Shown here: positions 12,220 through 23,309 of the stretch, piece by piece
How positions within the stretch are numbered: the stretch's first letter is position 1
Layout of the letters: each line of letters begins with the position of its first letter
Assembly (NCBI GenBank): GCA_022829145.1
Contig: CM040743.1
Location: 7,202,646 to 7,266,645 of the forward strand
Direction of reading: 5' to 3'
Length of the DNA stretch: 64,000 bases
Source: Albula goreensis
Lineage: Eukaryota > Chordata > Actinopteri > Albuliformes > Albulidae
The notes under the pieces: model-generated
What the model saw: only the letters and a program-made list of their open reading frames with translations
What the model was told of the DNA's origin: nothing
Database searches by the model: none
Translations under genes and position numbers: made by a program

Positions 12220-12430
12220 AATGATCAAATGCAAAGTGGTTTCTTTAGATAATGAATGCAGTATAAATACTAATCCTAAAATAAATTCTTTTGATGATGT
12301 CTGATCCATAACTATTCTCTTCAGGTATTTAACAGTAGACAAAAAAAAATAATAATAATTTAATCCTAATCCAGAAAATGTTAATATTTGAAATTGCCTG
12401 TGCCTTTGTAATATTTGTATGATAATGGCC
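12220..12430. repeat. Diverged ~190-bp duplication, copy 2
   Basis: Partner of the copy near 11460, in the same orientation and about 0.77 kb away. The best-matching core is at 12275-12345. Confidence 0.5.
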
Positions 12431-12529
12431 ATTGTTTCTGGGGCCTGCGCTTTGTCACCCAGCTTAAAGGAACCCCATGGGTCAGTGAGCTCATTGTAAA
12501 GCCAGCATGCCTATCTAGCACAAATAACA

Positions 12530-12860
12530 GATATTGACCTTTGACCTGCTCTTTGCATAAGAATTGACATCAGTATTCCGGAGCCAATGCTGTGGCAACT
12601 GGAGACGATACAAATGCCAGTCGCCCGATTTGAAACTCCAGATTTTTTTAATGAACCCTAGAAGGAGGGGGCGGGGCCGGCGGTGGGGTGTGGGTGTGGG
12701 TGCTGGGGGAGAGGGGGGGGGCATTAGGCTCATCTGCATTACAGATGAGGTGCTTTCTGAGAAAATCAACCATCCATAATTCATTACATGTTTCCTACGG
12801 AGCCTGGAGACAAGCGGCAATCCTAGCAACGGGATCCTAGCAACAGCAACAGTCCCCCCC
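12530..12860. promoter_or_regulatory. Candidate conserved non-coding element with tandem X-box half-sites
   Basis: Non-repetitive sequence flanks a G-rich run (12660-12720). CCTAGCAAC occurs twice, at 12822-12830 and 12836-12844, 14 bp apart. It matches the RFX half-site RGYAAC / CCTAGCAAC. TTGCATAAG, TAATTCATTA and a short inverted pair, ATCTGCATTACAGAT, are also present. No protein frame is credible. Confidence 0.35.
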
Positions 12861-13973
12861 ACCAATCTCCCCACCCCACCTACCCACCTCACTAAGTCTA
12901 TGAGGCTCTAGGAAGACTGATCCCACTCAGCCAGCTGGGGAAAGGGGGCTACCAGCAGGTAAAATGATGCTTCCTCTCACAGCTGGCAAAGACGGCAGGC
13001 TTAGATCGAGGCCTCCACCGCTCCAATCATCCAGTCCATTAATAGGTTCATTTAAGTCAGTGCCAGCTGTTGCTGCTACTTCCTCTAGTCCCTCTTTTAA
13101 GCTCTCCTTATGCTCATGTTGATTCAACTGTGTGACATTTACGCTACAGTGTCACTTTCCAGACACTGGCAAACCGATTACAGTGCGTTTAATCTGCCAT
13201 TACAGCACTATTAAATTACACAGGTAGTCATCTGACAGTTATCTGTGAAGATGTGAGTCAACCTCTTGGTAGAAGTAAATACTGAGAAAATAATATGAGA
13301 TAACATGGTATTCAAATAGGCCTCAACAGCACCTTAAATGTTGTTATAGCATGGTTATTACACATTAATAACTGTGTAGTGGCTGATGTAGTGAAGTGGC
13401 TTTACAAATTCAGTCATTATCCTTAAATTAATTTTACACCTTTGAGGATGAGGGCCTCAGTTTTTGAAAGCAGCATTACAATATGAGCGCTCACTCCATA
13501 CGCCATGGTTTGGACCAATGGCCTGTCAGGTGAAGATTGCTTTCACCCTGTTTTTTTTTTCTTTTCAGACAACTTTACTTTATAACTTTTCAGACAAAAT
13601 AACCAGTAACGAGAGCTGTGACTCTTTTGCAGGATGTGGTTGGCCATTCAATAATCAATCGGTTTAATATTGTGCCCTCGAAAATAAAATAGTTCCAGAA
13701 TGCTTTTCAAAGTACCGGATAGAGAAATGATAGCGGAGGGTAAAATCTAATTTCAAATAAAGCACTGATATGGGATAATGGGGGGAAGGTTTCTGAAAAC
13801 AAAATTTAAAATGATTCAGGGGTGTCAGAGGGATACGACCAGGAGCAATACTGAGAAAACAGTGATCAACAAAAATGGCATTTGGGATGAAAAAATGGCA
13901 AAACAAAAATTACATTAGAGAACAGGGCCAAAGATTGAACTTAGGAAAGAATAGGAAAGATAGATAGATTGAA

Positions 13974-13979
13974 ACACAC

Positions 13980-14065
<86 letters not shown>
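13974..14065. repeat. (CA)n microsatellite, ~45 units
   Basis: Nearly pure CA dinucleotide over 92 bases with one CG interruption near the left end. It gives false His/Thr-rich and Cys/Val-rich frames. Confidence 0.97.
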
Positions 14066-14067
<2 letters not shown>

Positions 14068-14139
14068 AACAGAGAACAAGCACCAATAAAAGGAGAGTTG
14101 TTTCACTGCTTGACAGCAGCTAGAAGTCTAACATTGAAC

Positions 14140-14243
14140 ACAAAATCTTCAGTGTTAAATCAACACTTGAAGAGTACATTTACTCCCTTTCAGACACATA
14201 TAAACCCTGTTAGAGCTTACTTAACACTGAATATGTCACTGTT
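14140..14243. mobile_element. MITE-like palindromic repeat, GTGTTAAAT/ATTTAACAC family (copy 1)
   Basis: Contains CAGTGTTAAATCAACACTTG at the left and TTACTTAACACTGAATATG at the right, inverted relative to each other. Related elements lie at about 57440 and 61665. It lies 34 bp upstream of an intact tRNA gene. Confidence 0.5.
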
Positions 14244-14276
14244 TGGTTTCCTGTGTGGTACCCATCACAAGGGCCA

Positions 14277-14348
14277 GGGGGTATAGCTCAGTGGTAGAGC
14301 ATTTGACTGCAGATCAAGAGGTCCCAGGTTCAAATCCTGGTGCCCCCT
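14277..14348 (+). tRNA. tRNA-Cys (anticodon GCA), intact
   Basis: A 72-nt cloverleaf: acceptor GGGGGTA pairs with TGCCCCC, the D arm is GCTC-AGTGGTA-GAGC, the anticodon arm is TTTGA-CTGCAGA-TCAAG with GCA at 14309-14311, and the T arm is CCAGG-TTCAAAT-CCTGG. The pol III A box (TAGCTCAGTGG) and B box (GGTTCAAATCC) are intact. No CCA is encoded, as expected for a nuclear gene. There is no intron. A TTTT pol III terminator lies 15 nt downstream (14363-14366). The gene is identical in sequence to the copy at 19874. Confidence 0.97.
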
Positions 14349-15422
14349 ATGATTTGCTTGGGTTTTGTGTCTGGGCAAAAATTTTAGTCTTCAAAAGTGG
14401 TGGTTTTGGAGGCAAAAGGAGAACTCAGCACATCCATGGTCACCTTCCATACCAAACACAAGCAATTAGGGTGTACTTAAGACTAGCTGGATCTCACCAA
14501 ATCCCTCCTCCCGATGCTTGCCATCAGCTGCAGATGTGAAGATCTCACCTGACTTCCCTCAGAATAAGGGTGCCTTTGCTTTTCGTAAAAGTTGGGGTGT
14601 CATAACCCGCCCTGAAGTTCCTCATCAGGTCGCTGATTTTCTATTCTGCCGGACAGAAAAGGCTCTGGTTTACTGAATAATAATAATAAAAAGGTTCTGT
14701 GGTTACGGCTCCAAGGCTGGCAGCACAGTGTGAATACAAAGCTCCTTTTATTTGTACTGTTTGATTGGCGGTATTCAAAAAGTTTTCATCAAAAGTGTAC
14801 AAAATTTGGACATAGGGTCAGCCAAAATCAAATGTATCTTTCTTGGTTTTGTCATCTCTCTCCTAGCCTCTTCATTGTCCCTTTCTTTGTCACTTTTTCT
14901 TTTCATGGTTGCTGCTATTTTGCAATGTCATACTTTTTAAAGGGCAAAAGAGGCGTAGCTGCACCTGGTGGCAGGATGTTGTGTATTGTTTGAGGATGAA
15001 GGTCTGAAACAGGACGGCTGGTTGGGGGTCAGGCTCGGACTCCTGTCTCACTGTCCTAAAGCAGCTGCAGAATGAAGTCTTGGGCATTGACTTTGCCGGT
15101 TAAGAAGAGAATCCCAGGGCCATTAACACACCGTCCAGGACCTGAGGGCACAGCTTCAGCGTTTTCAATACACCCCAATCACGCATATTATCCCAATACC
15201 TTTAGCTAGCTAAGCAAGAATACAAAGACAGGGCCTAAAAGACATTATTGACAAAAACATATTTAATCAATGCATGATGTGTCAGTCTTCATTTCACTTG
15301 TGGGATTTCCCAGAGAGGTTTTTGGGAAGATTTTATTTTTGGCTTTCATGCTATTTCATCGCATGTTAACTCTTTGGGTGTATGTTACATCATGCATGCC
15401 TTTTATAGGAAGCAATGCATGT
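14349..15422. other. Spacer between tRNA-Cys copies
   Basis: No gene seen. The flanks of the tRNA copies do not resemble each other, so the copies are not part of an obvious long tandem unit. Confidence 0.5.
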
Positions 15423-15473
15423 GGGGGTATAGCTCAGCAGTAGAGCATTTGACTGCAGATCTAGAGGTCCCAG
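15423..15473 (+). pseudogene. Truncated tRNA-Cys pseudogene (3' third missing)
   Basis: The first 51 bases follow the intact gene with three substitutions (AGCAG for AGTGG in the D loop, and TCTAG for TCAAG in the anticodon stem). The match stops inside the T arm at CCCAG. The B box, T loop and 3' acceptor strand are lost, so neither transcription nor folding is expected. The GCA anticodon is still present. Confidence 0.9.
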
Positions 15474-17433
15474 AAAGAACTTGTTCTCAATTCCTTGGCA
15501 TGGCAAGAGTTTTTAGCCTTGCAGACCCCCATGTATGTCAGCATTTTAGGTGAAGTTGGCACAAGTCAGTCTTCTTTATATTAATTTAAAATTCAGGTTT
15601 AGACTGTCGCCATTTCTTTTTCTTTTGAATTCATCATCCAACAAGTGGCTTAGTTTCAGGTACCAGGTGTCCAAAACTTCACTAATTAGGACTCCACTGC
15701 TGCACCTGTCAGTCTAAAATTTAATCAATAAATATATGGCATGCAAAGGAACTTCGGAACTTCCCTTGTGTATCAATAAGAGAATAAACTGATTAAAGGT
15801 ATAGGGATGTTAAATATGAGACTATTTCTAAGATTAAAAGAGTCTAATTGGGAACAATTAAAAACCCATGACAATGAAACTGCTGATAGAACAAGAGCCA
15901 ACATACACAATGTAGAACCCAGGCTCAGAGAGCAGAAGCACCACCATATTTTTTTCACTAAACCAGCTGATGCTAGTTAGCACAGCTCTTCAGCCAGGTA
16001 GCGTTCATCAGTGAAATCAGCTGGTTTAGGTCATGGGTGGAGCAAATAGATGGTGGTACCTGTGCTCTCTGAAGCCAGGGGTTTCCACCTGTGCACAGGA
16101 GTCCCCAAGACCAAATTTGGAAACCGCTGCATCACCCTAATAAACCGAGCAGTGCGTATTTCTGCATACTGAAATTCGGAATTCAGAATCTATCTAACTG
16201 AAACAATTCAAATGAGCGCCAGCGTGGGTGGAGATCTCACTGAAATACAGTTCTGTCTGCCTTGAAGAGCCCTCATTAATTTATATCAAGATCTGACTCC
16301 AGTGGGCTTATCATGCAATCTCAGAATCAGAATGTGCTCCCATATTTAAGCAAATTGAATAATTTGCATCGTATCTACAAAAGGGAATCGATGTGATGTT
16401 GTGTAAAAACCACTGAAGTCTCAGACTGACATTGTGTTTGCATTTGTTCAGTCACACTACCATAGTGAAAACACTGGATTTTGGTAAACTGGTCTTGTAC
16501 TATGCACATAACACACTTATTTTCCACAGAAATAATTTGACTTCCTGGCCTAAGGCACAGGAATACTTAAACAAATTGAGGGGAACCACAAACAAGGAAA
16601 TTCCTCAAAAAATAAGGAAAAATATGATATATATAATATGTAATATAACACTTTTCTCTGATTTCAAATCACACTCAGTGGAAATGTAGTTTATTCCCAG
16701 GAAATAAATCTCTCTTTAAATAAAAGTCTTGCTTCACCTCACCCTGAACAAACTCTCCACAGAGACTGGACGAATATGACATTTACAATATACCACTGTT
16801 AATATTATTAGGCTAGCAAGTTTAAAAATATGAACTATTCCCTCTCGTTCTCCCATAAATTCAGTTCAAGAATTATTTCTTGAAGTCCCACATTAAATGT
16901 AGCGGAGGTTGCTTTGGGGTACAGTTTTATTTGTTTTTGTGAAAAATGTGTGAAAGTTTAGCCGTAATTTGGTATCATTTTATATCAGTATTTCTTCCTC
17001 AGAATGTTTGAGTTCTTTTATTGATCTGTTGAGAGTATCTGCTTGAAAACGTTCTACTATACTTAGAGTTCTGAAAAGCATGTTAATGTAACACATTATA
17101 AACATTTTCTCTCGCATGAAATCTTTCTGAAGAGCATCCAACAAAATAAAAAAAAATGTAAAAATTCATAACTTTTATGACTTCCTAAGATTATCAACAA
17201 ATAAAACTGCGCTTACTCAATTAAACTCAAGCAAGGATCGCTGTCTTTCAGATGAGGTAAGACATGATGAAAATGAGTCTGTCTCATGGTTAACATTCAT
17301 AGCAGTTACAACCTATAGAGAAACTGTGTTTGATTTATTATTCTCTGTTAAGAAATGGGTAAAATGAAAGTACACTGAAATTGAATGTGTCCCATGTCAT
17401 GCCAAACTACAAAAGATGGATGGAAGTTGAGCA

Positions 17434-17500
17434 CACACACACACACACGCATGTGCGCGCACACACACACACAGACACCAATAGATAGATAGATAGAGAA
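17434..17500. repeat. Compound CA / GATA microsatellite
   Basis: CA units, a CGCATGTGCGCG interruption, more CA units, then AGATAGATAGATAGA. Confidence 0.85.
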
Positions 17501-18748
17501 ATGGCAGGTTAGAGAGCATTGAGTAATGCCATGCTTTTAGGCTTTGATGTTTCGTAGCATACAGCATACAGCAGTGACACCAGTCCGATCAGGCTGTCAC
17601 AGGCATTCTCTTAAAAATATGCATAACCAAATGTAGAAGTCGTTGCCAGCTGTCAGTTTTTTTTACCCTGCATATTTTATATTGTCATGTTTACATTTCC
17701 TTAAGCCATTCATCTCACGCACTCAGGGTAGTCTTTCGCTGAGGAAAAGTCAACTGTTTGTTTTATTTCTGGGAGAACATAGAAGATGTTTTCTCTATTG
17801 TTTTTGCTCTACAGATCTCTGTCAGGCTCTCCTCTGTTGATCTATTTTGAGTACCCAGAAGCCAGTGTGGGCAGAGGCAAGAGGCTGGGGCTGGGGGGAT
17901 GCAGCAGGGAGCTGATTGGCTGTGGGGTATTGACAAGAGTCCCATATTTCATACCAAACCCTGACCCCAGCTAGACCCATGACTGTAGGCTCTGTTTTTT
18001 GGATCAGGTGCTCTGTTAGTTTAATCCACCTGGCTCTGAATGGGGCTCATTCCCTTCTGCCAAAATAGTTCTCACAGAGGAAATGACATACCACCATCTA
18101 GTGTTGGCCTCTCAAGATGGACATGTTATGGAACAGAGAATAAAAGTAAAGAGAAAGAAGATTTGTATTACCGCATATGCAGATAGTGCAGCCTTATTCA
18201 AACTATTGTGTGCAATTATCCTCAGGAATACCTTGTGTACTTTTGTGCACTTTGTACACCTCTGGGAGCAGTGTGTGGTTAGAAGAAACCAGGTCAAAGC
18301 TAAAATGTTTTGGACTTGACAAATACTGGAGGCTGATACTGTTCATACAAATAAGCATGACAAGGAGGAAAATCAGGTCTGTAAAAATATATAAGGCCAT
18401 ACTCATATTAATGCCTCCTCATGTTCAGCTGTGTAAACTTTACATTTTGACAAGAAGCCATAGCTCTATATGTGTTTGCTGGTCTGGAATCTTTGCAGGT
18501 GATTTTGATTGGATGGTAACTCCCAGTGTGTAGGCATCCAAAACAGTTTCAAGTAATGATTCTGTATTTCTGAACATTATTATGTTTTATTTTGTGTGCA
18601 TCAACAGACAATGTATAAATATTTAAAATATGCAGTTTTAAGAGCTACATTTTGATCCAGTGATTTTTCTTTTAAAGGGATAGGCTGATCAACATCCATG
18701 CCCCATCTGATGTCAGTGTGCACATTTCCACAGTTTCCAACCAGAGAA

Positions 18749-18824
18749 CAGCACAGCACAGAACGGCACGGCATGGCACAGAACGGAACGGAACGGAATG
18801 GAACGGCACTGCACAGCACGGCAC
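18749..18824. repeat. Pentanucleotide tandem repeat (GCACA / GAACG variants)
   Basis: About 15 tandem five-base units alternate between GCACA, GCACG, GAACG and GCATG types. The minus-strand frame (Pro/Ser/Val/Cys/Arg-rich) is a by-product. Confidence 0.9.
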
Positions 18825-19168
18825 ATCTCCCGTGCTTCGCTAAGTCTCCTGTGAGCGAGAGCTCATAAACTCAGATCTCTATCAGCATCTCACAACAGGA
18901 CACACTGCACTGTGCTGATACAGCCACGGGGCACAGAGGCTGAACGGTGCTAAGGCCTAGATTATCACAACTTTCAGCCAATCCCAGGGCAAGCTCTGCA
19001 TCACAGTCCGTCTATCTGCTTCAGGATTTCATACAAACTTCTGCTCTCGCTTGTATCGATAAATACATATTAAAGCACAATAACTAATTAAACATTGTGT
19101 TAATAAAATTGAAATAATGTGCTTGAAAGGAATTCACAAGAAATTACAGTCCGACTGCCCTTTATCTC

Positions 19169-19169
19169 A

Positions 19170-19222
<53 letters not shown>

Positions 19223-19238
19223 TCACACACACACAGGT
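19169..19238. repeat. Compound CT / CA microsatellite
   Basis: A CT run changes into a CA run with TATA interruptions. Confidence 0.9.
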
Positions 19239-19526
19239 TAGTCCAGGTCAAATCATCACACATGAGAAACTTTTCTCTGTGACCTATATTATGGGAGACA
19301 TGGCAAGTAAAAGTCACAGAGTCATGCTAATTAGTTCAAACTTTGTTAGCCCACATCTCCCTCAATAGCGATCCGAGACACGTGCAATTTTGGTTGCACG
19401 GGTTTCTTATATGACCAAATCAGCATGCCAAATTTGATTAATATCTATGAAGATGCGGTCCTAAAGTGTGCTGATTTAACCCAGACTTACCCACGCGCAC
19501 TCATATACACAGAGACTACTTTGCCA

Positions 19527-19600
19527 GGGGTGATGAAGCTCAGTGGTAGAGCATTTTAATGCTGATGAAAGGGTTGCAGGTATAAATCCTGTGGCACCCT
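19527..19600 (+). pseudogene. Decayed tRNA-Cys relic
   Basis: The D-arm core AGCTCAGTGGTAGAGCATTT is intact. The anticodon arm is altered (no GCA anticodon in place) and the T arm has changed to CAGG-TATAAAT-CCTG. The end GTGGCACCCT is recognisable against GGTGCCCCCT. Confidence 0.75.
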
Positions 19601-19699
19601 GTCCAACATGAACCTTAGTCTTCATGCTTCATCCTGAAGGGTGAGAATAATATAATAATTTCAGGGATTCATTTCCCAAAAAGAGAAGCTCAGAAGAGT

Positions 19700-19770
19700 G
19701 GGGGTATGACTCAGTCACAGAGCATTTGACAGTTAAGCAAAATGTCTCAAGGTAAATCTTGGTGCATTCT
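19700..19770 (+). pseudogene. Heavily decayed tRNA-Cys relic
   Basis: GGGGGTATGACTCAGTCACA and AGAGCATTTGAC match the 5' half with scrambled D-loop bases. The T-arm region reads CAAGGTAAATCTTGGTGCA. The anticodon is lost. It lies 104 bp upstream of the second intact gene. Confidence 0.75.
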
Positions 19771-19873
19771 GGAACAATGTAACTTTGAATTTGTATATTT
19801 CATCATAAATTTAGTAGAATAATATTAGAATGTCAGGAATATATCCCCATATATTTTTCCTTTCATTGTGAAT

Positions 19874-19945
19874 GGGGGTATAGCTCAGTGGTAGAGCATT
19901 TGACTGCAGATCAAGAGGTCCCAGGTTCAAATCCTGGTGCCCCCT
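19874..19945 (+). tRNA. tRNA-Cys (anticodon GCA), intact
   Basis: This copy matches the gene at 14277 at all 72 positions, with the GCA anticodon at 19906-19908 and both pol III boxes intact. Downstream is TTTAATTATTTTC, which supplies a TTTT terminator at 19953-19956. The match between the copies, despite decayed copies between them, suggests selection or gene conversion. Confidence 0.97.
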
Positions 19946-20276
19946 TTAATTATTTTCTATGTGTAGTAGGGAATGATTATGAGCCAGTTCCTGCTGATTG
20001 AACCACAGGACTAAACACTCTCTGCTCTGTTGGAAAACTGTGACCTGATTGAGGAGGGAAAGATTTCAATGTACTCAATGTGTGGTGAAGGAAGGATTCT
20101 ACAGTCTGACACAGTGTATTATTCACATAGATTGAAGTATGATGCAGGATCATACGTTGCTCACATACATTTCTCTGTCTCTGGGATAAATTATCTGCAT
20201 GTGAAGACTTACGTCCTTACAGTGTACATTTATGTCTCTCCATAGCCCTGTGGCGCTCTTTGCCCTCTTTTTGTTA

Positions 20277-20363
20277 TTGTGTGTGTGTGTGTGTGCGTGC
20301 GTGCATGGGTGTGTGTATATGTGAGTGTGTGTATGTGCATGTGTGTGTGTGTGTGTGTCTGTG
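20277..20363. repeat. Degenerate (TG)n tract
   Basis: TG dinucleotides with CG, CA and TATA interruptions. Confidence 0.9.
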
Positions 20364-20644
20364 CCTGCCTGTGTTTTATCCTCCATAGTCCAGCCCTACC
20401 TGGAAACTACTATGCAAAAAAAAGAAAAAAACTCCTGAGTTTAATAGTTTGATCATGTATGGCATTCAGGCTGCCATTTCAAGGTTGAGATGGGGTTGTG
20501 ATCGTTCGGCTCCCCATTTACCTGTACAGTGATTGATTCAAAGATTGCAAGCAGCAGCCAGCTGAAAAGACTGGAATTGTTATATTAAACTGTAAAGCCT
20601 TCTCCTTAAGGAGAGGTCTGTAGGCAAAGATTCACTATTAGTAA

Positions 20645-20815
20645 TGGGTGTGTGAGGTATTGTAACAAAAGTGGGTGGGGCTTAAATTAGATGTCAATCA
20701 TGGACTTGTTTCAACCAATCAAAAGACACTTTCCCTTGATAACAAAATACACTGATTGGTTGAAATCTTTAAGTTACAGGTGACACATGATGTAACTTGA
20801 GACCCTTCTGGGTAG
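20645..20815 (+). mobile_element. MITE-like hairpin element, GGGTGGAGC family (copy 2)
   Basis: GTGGGTGGGGC at 20671 leads into a perfect 13-bp inverted pair: TTTCAACCAATCA (20709-20721) and TGATTGGTTGAAA (20753-20765). It is the best-preserved copy of the family in this window. Confidence 0.6.
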
Positions 20816-21848
20816 ACTCAGTTAAATATGTTAAATGCAACTAAGTTAAATGTTTGCTGTCTCGTGTTCTCTCCCCTTTATTTCAAGTGGAACACCTGAG
20901 CTCGATGAACTTATACCAGTGCTTTACCTTCACTCCAGTAAGTTTAATGGTATTTTTCAAATGATGAAATATAATAAAACCATTAAATCAGCCTGTGTTT
21001 CTGTTTGAGATTCTGCTTTAAACCTCTACAAATCAAAGTAATTTGTTTTCCATAAAAATCCATGTTTTCTGCCCTCCACTTCTGAGTAGCAAACAATGAA
21101 TGCATTGTCTTTATTTTCTTATCTGTCTTCTTTGGCACGGTGACTCACTTCACGCAGGCACTCAAATGAGCCTCACTTTGCGACCTCCTGTTCTGTGATT
21201 GGCTCAGCAGCAGGTCCTCTGCAGATGGCTGCCCGAGATTCTGCATGCGGATTGTGCTTCAGAGAAAATGGAGGCACGTTATGCCTATCCATGACCAAGC
21301 ACCCTCAAACAATTCTCTGTGCGTGTCGTCTTTTCTCCCACAGGTGGCTAAATGAATCAGGTATCCACCTCTTAACACTTAATGCTCCTGGCCGGCACAT
21401 ACCCAATGCAAACACTGCAGGCAATAAAACCACCCAGTCCCACATTAAAGTGAAGCAATTCATTGACTGTCAATGCATTGTGACTCCCGATGTGGAAACA
21501 AATATAACTGTATCAAGAGATAAAGCAGACGTTTTGTGAAGGCACCTTATTGCTGTTCTTACCTTGTGACTGTCACTGCAACTTTAACTAGTTTGTGTAG
21601 TCTTTATCACTGGATCTGGGAGTATGTGCATGTGTATATGCTGTATATGTGTACACATTGAGCAGTGGGCTCTGATGACAGTGTGATTATGCTGAGACTT
21701 GGCCTTTCAGAGTACACACATGAAAGATTCATAGAGTGAGATTATGCAGAAGTGCTTAAAACACTGTGGAAAGAAATCACAGACTGGAACTGATTCCAGA
21801 AGGGCTGTTATCTTTATTTATACTTAAACTTCTCTTCCAGAGGCTTCC

Positions 21849-21935
21849 CATGATTGGCTAATAAAACCATGCTCCACCCCTCACCCAGAAGCCGGTGCTT
21901 ATGATTGGTTGCTAAAACCATGTTCCACTCCAGTG
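21849..21935. repeat. Tandem duplication of a ~30-bp block
   Basis: ATGATTGGCTAATAAAACCA and its downstream CTCCACCCC recur as ATGATTGGTTGCTAAAACCA with TTCCACTCC, about 54 bp later. Confidence 0.7.
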
Positions 21936-22939
21936 TGGCAGTCTGGGGGTCCTCCTCTTTCTAACCTCTACTTTTGGCCTGGGTTTCTTCCTCTTGGTGT
22001 CGATGTATCCTACCAATGAAAGGTGTGGTTAAGGCACACTTCACCAACAGACCATGTTTCACTAGAAATTATAATCCACACAGCAAAATCTTTCATATCA
22101 ACATACACTTTTTTTTAAAAAAAGAAAAAAGCATTCCTGCTGCCATGAACATGTTGAATGTGGAACATAATGACTATGTTACACTTTGCTGTATGAGCTC
22201 ATATGGACTCATCTACCTTTAGCCCAGAGAGTGTCCAGCCTGGACTTTTGCACTCCAAAGAGCTCTGCTTCTATTACTTGATCCGGCAAGCTGAATCTGG
22301 CAATACTTAAAACAATACTTCCTGATATTTGTGTGCCATTGACTTTCAATTTCCAGCTGTGCTTCCTTTCACTGCAGACATAAATCAAACAAAAACTTCT
22401 GCAGCAAACTAAAGATTTAGGTTTTGAGGTAAAGTCAAGTAAGATTTATAAATTTGACATTTTTGGGAAAAGTATTATCAGAAAAACATAAATATTCAGC
22501 GACAACAATAAGGCCTGAGTTAATTCAACCATGACTTTAATTATATAAAACAATTTTTTTTTCTGTATTTTGTTATTTTATTTAATTTGTATTCAAGTTT
22601 AAGGACAAAGTGCATGATGCTTAATTTAACTTTTCCCTTGAGTCTGACCGCATTAGGACTGCAGAATGACAGTGCCCCACAGCTGTCAAGATTTCCTATA
22701 AAATATTATTCAGTATTTTATGGTAAAATATGACAGCTGGGGCGCATTGCCCTGTGTTTTGTCATTGAAAAATGACATGTGATGCTAACAAGTTCCCTTG
22801 AGGTCTCGAATCCAACAGAATCCAGCATAATATCAAAAGCCCCTCTGTGGATAAAAGATTGAATCTGTTTTGTCATAATAATGGAAATATACCGAAGTAC
22901 TGTGAAGTTGTAATGGCTGAAATGAGATTTCGTGAACCC

Positions 22940-23060
22940 TGTTTGGGTGGAGCTGAAATCTCTCACAGCTGTCACTCACAACTGTCAATCATTGACAGTC
23001 AAAATAGTTTTTCTCTCTACAGTCAAATTGGTGATTGGTCCAGTTCATTGAGTTGTTAAT
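22940..23060 (+). mobile_element. MITE-like hairpin element, GGGTGGAGC family (copy 3)
   Basis: TTTGGGTGGAGCTGAAATC is followed by AGCTGTCACTCACAACTGTC and TGATTGGTCCAGTTCATTGA. These parts occur in the same order as in copies 2 and 4. An extra short palindrome, CTGTCAATCATTGACAG, is present. Confidence 0.45.
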
Positions 23061-23248
23061 AGTTAATGGTAAATCCTTTCATTTTTGCTCAGTGCAACTT
23101 CACTTCCCCATTGCTATTGTGAAGTTAGTCAAGATGTTATCTTGTTATGACTGATGGCTGCTGTATCTTATGAGCTTGTCAAGTTAGTGTGCGAGTCAGT
23201 TGTGGTAGTCACACTAGAAACCAGTTGCATTTGCTGTATTCTCCATGC

Positions 23249-23309
23249 TTTATTACTTTGCCTGTTCCTGACATTAATAGAACAAATGAAGGAAACATTA
23301 TTTTTTATT
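23249..23309 (-). terminator. DNAJB6: Candidate poly(A) signals of the long DNAJB6 isoform
   Basis: AATAAA occurs twice on the minus strand, at 23304-23309 and 23249-23254, about 445 and 500 nt past the exon 9 stop codon. Which one is used cannot be told from the sequence. Confidence 0.45.

Larger units (their letters stand above)
10331..12530. other. Spacer DNA with a MITE-like hairpin and a diverged duplication
   Basis: A purine-rich stretch (10335-10415) is followed by non-coding DNA. It holds one copy of the GGGTGGAGC hairpin family (10990-11160) and two diverged copies of the same ~190-bp segment (about 11460-11660 and 12220-12430). Short minus-strand frames in the two copies look alike, but only because the DNA is duplicated. 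Confidence 0.55.
12861..14276. other. Spacer DNA with a CA microsatellite
   Basis: No gene seen. The only clear features are the (CA)n at 13974 and the palindromic repeat just before the first tRNA gene. Confidence 0.6.
15474..19526. other. Spacer DNA within the tRNA cluster
   Basis: No gene found. It contains a short CA/GATA microsatellite (17434-17500) and a pentamer repeat (18749-18824). A CT/CA compound microsatellite lies at 19169-19238. The many short open frames lack support. Confidence 0.55.
19957..23240. other. Spacer DNA to the DNAJB6 3' end
   Basis: Contains a degenerate TG-rich microsatellite, two hairpin MITE-like copies and a short tandem duplication at 21849-21935. No gene is recognisable. 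Confidence 0.55.

Noticed and set aside
18177-18533. 118-codon plus-strand frame
   Set aside because: No family resemblance, and overlapping frames of similar length exist on the other strand.
19527-19770. The two tRNA-like sequences as functional tRNAs
   Set aside because: Anticodon and T-arm pairing are broken in both, so they were called pseudogenes.
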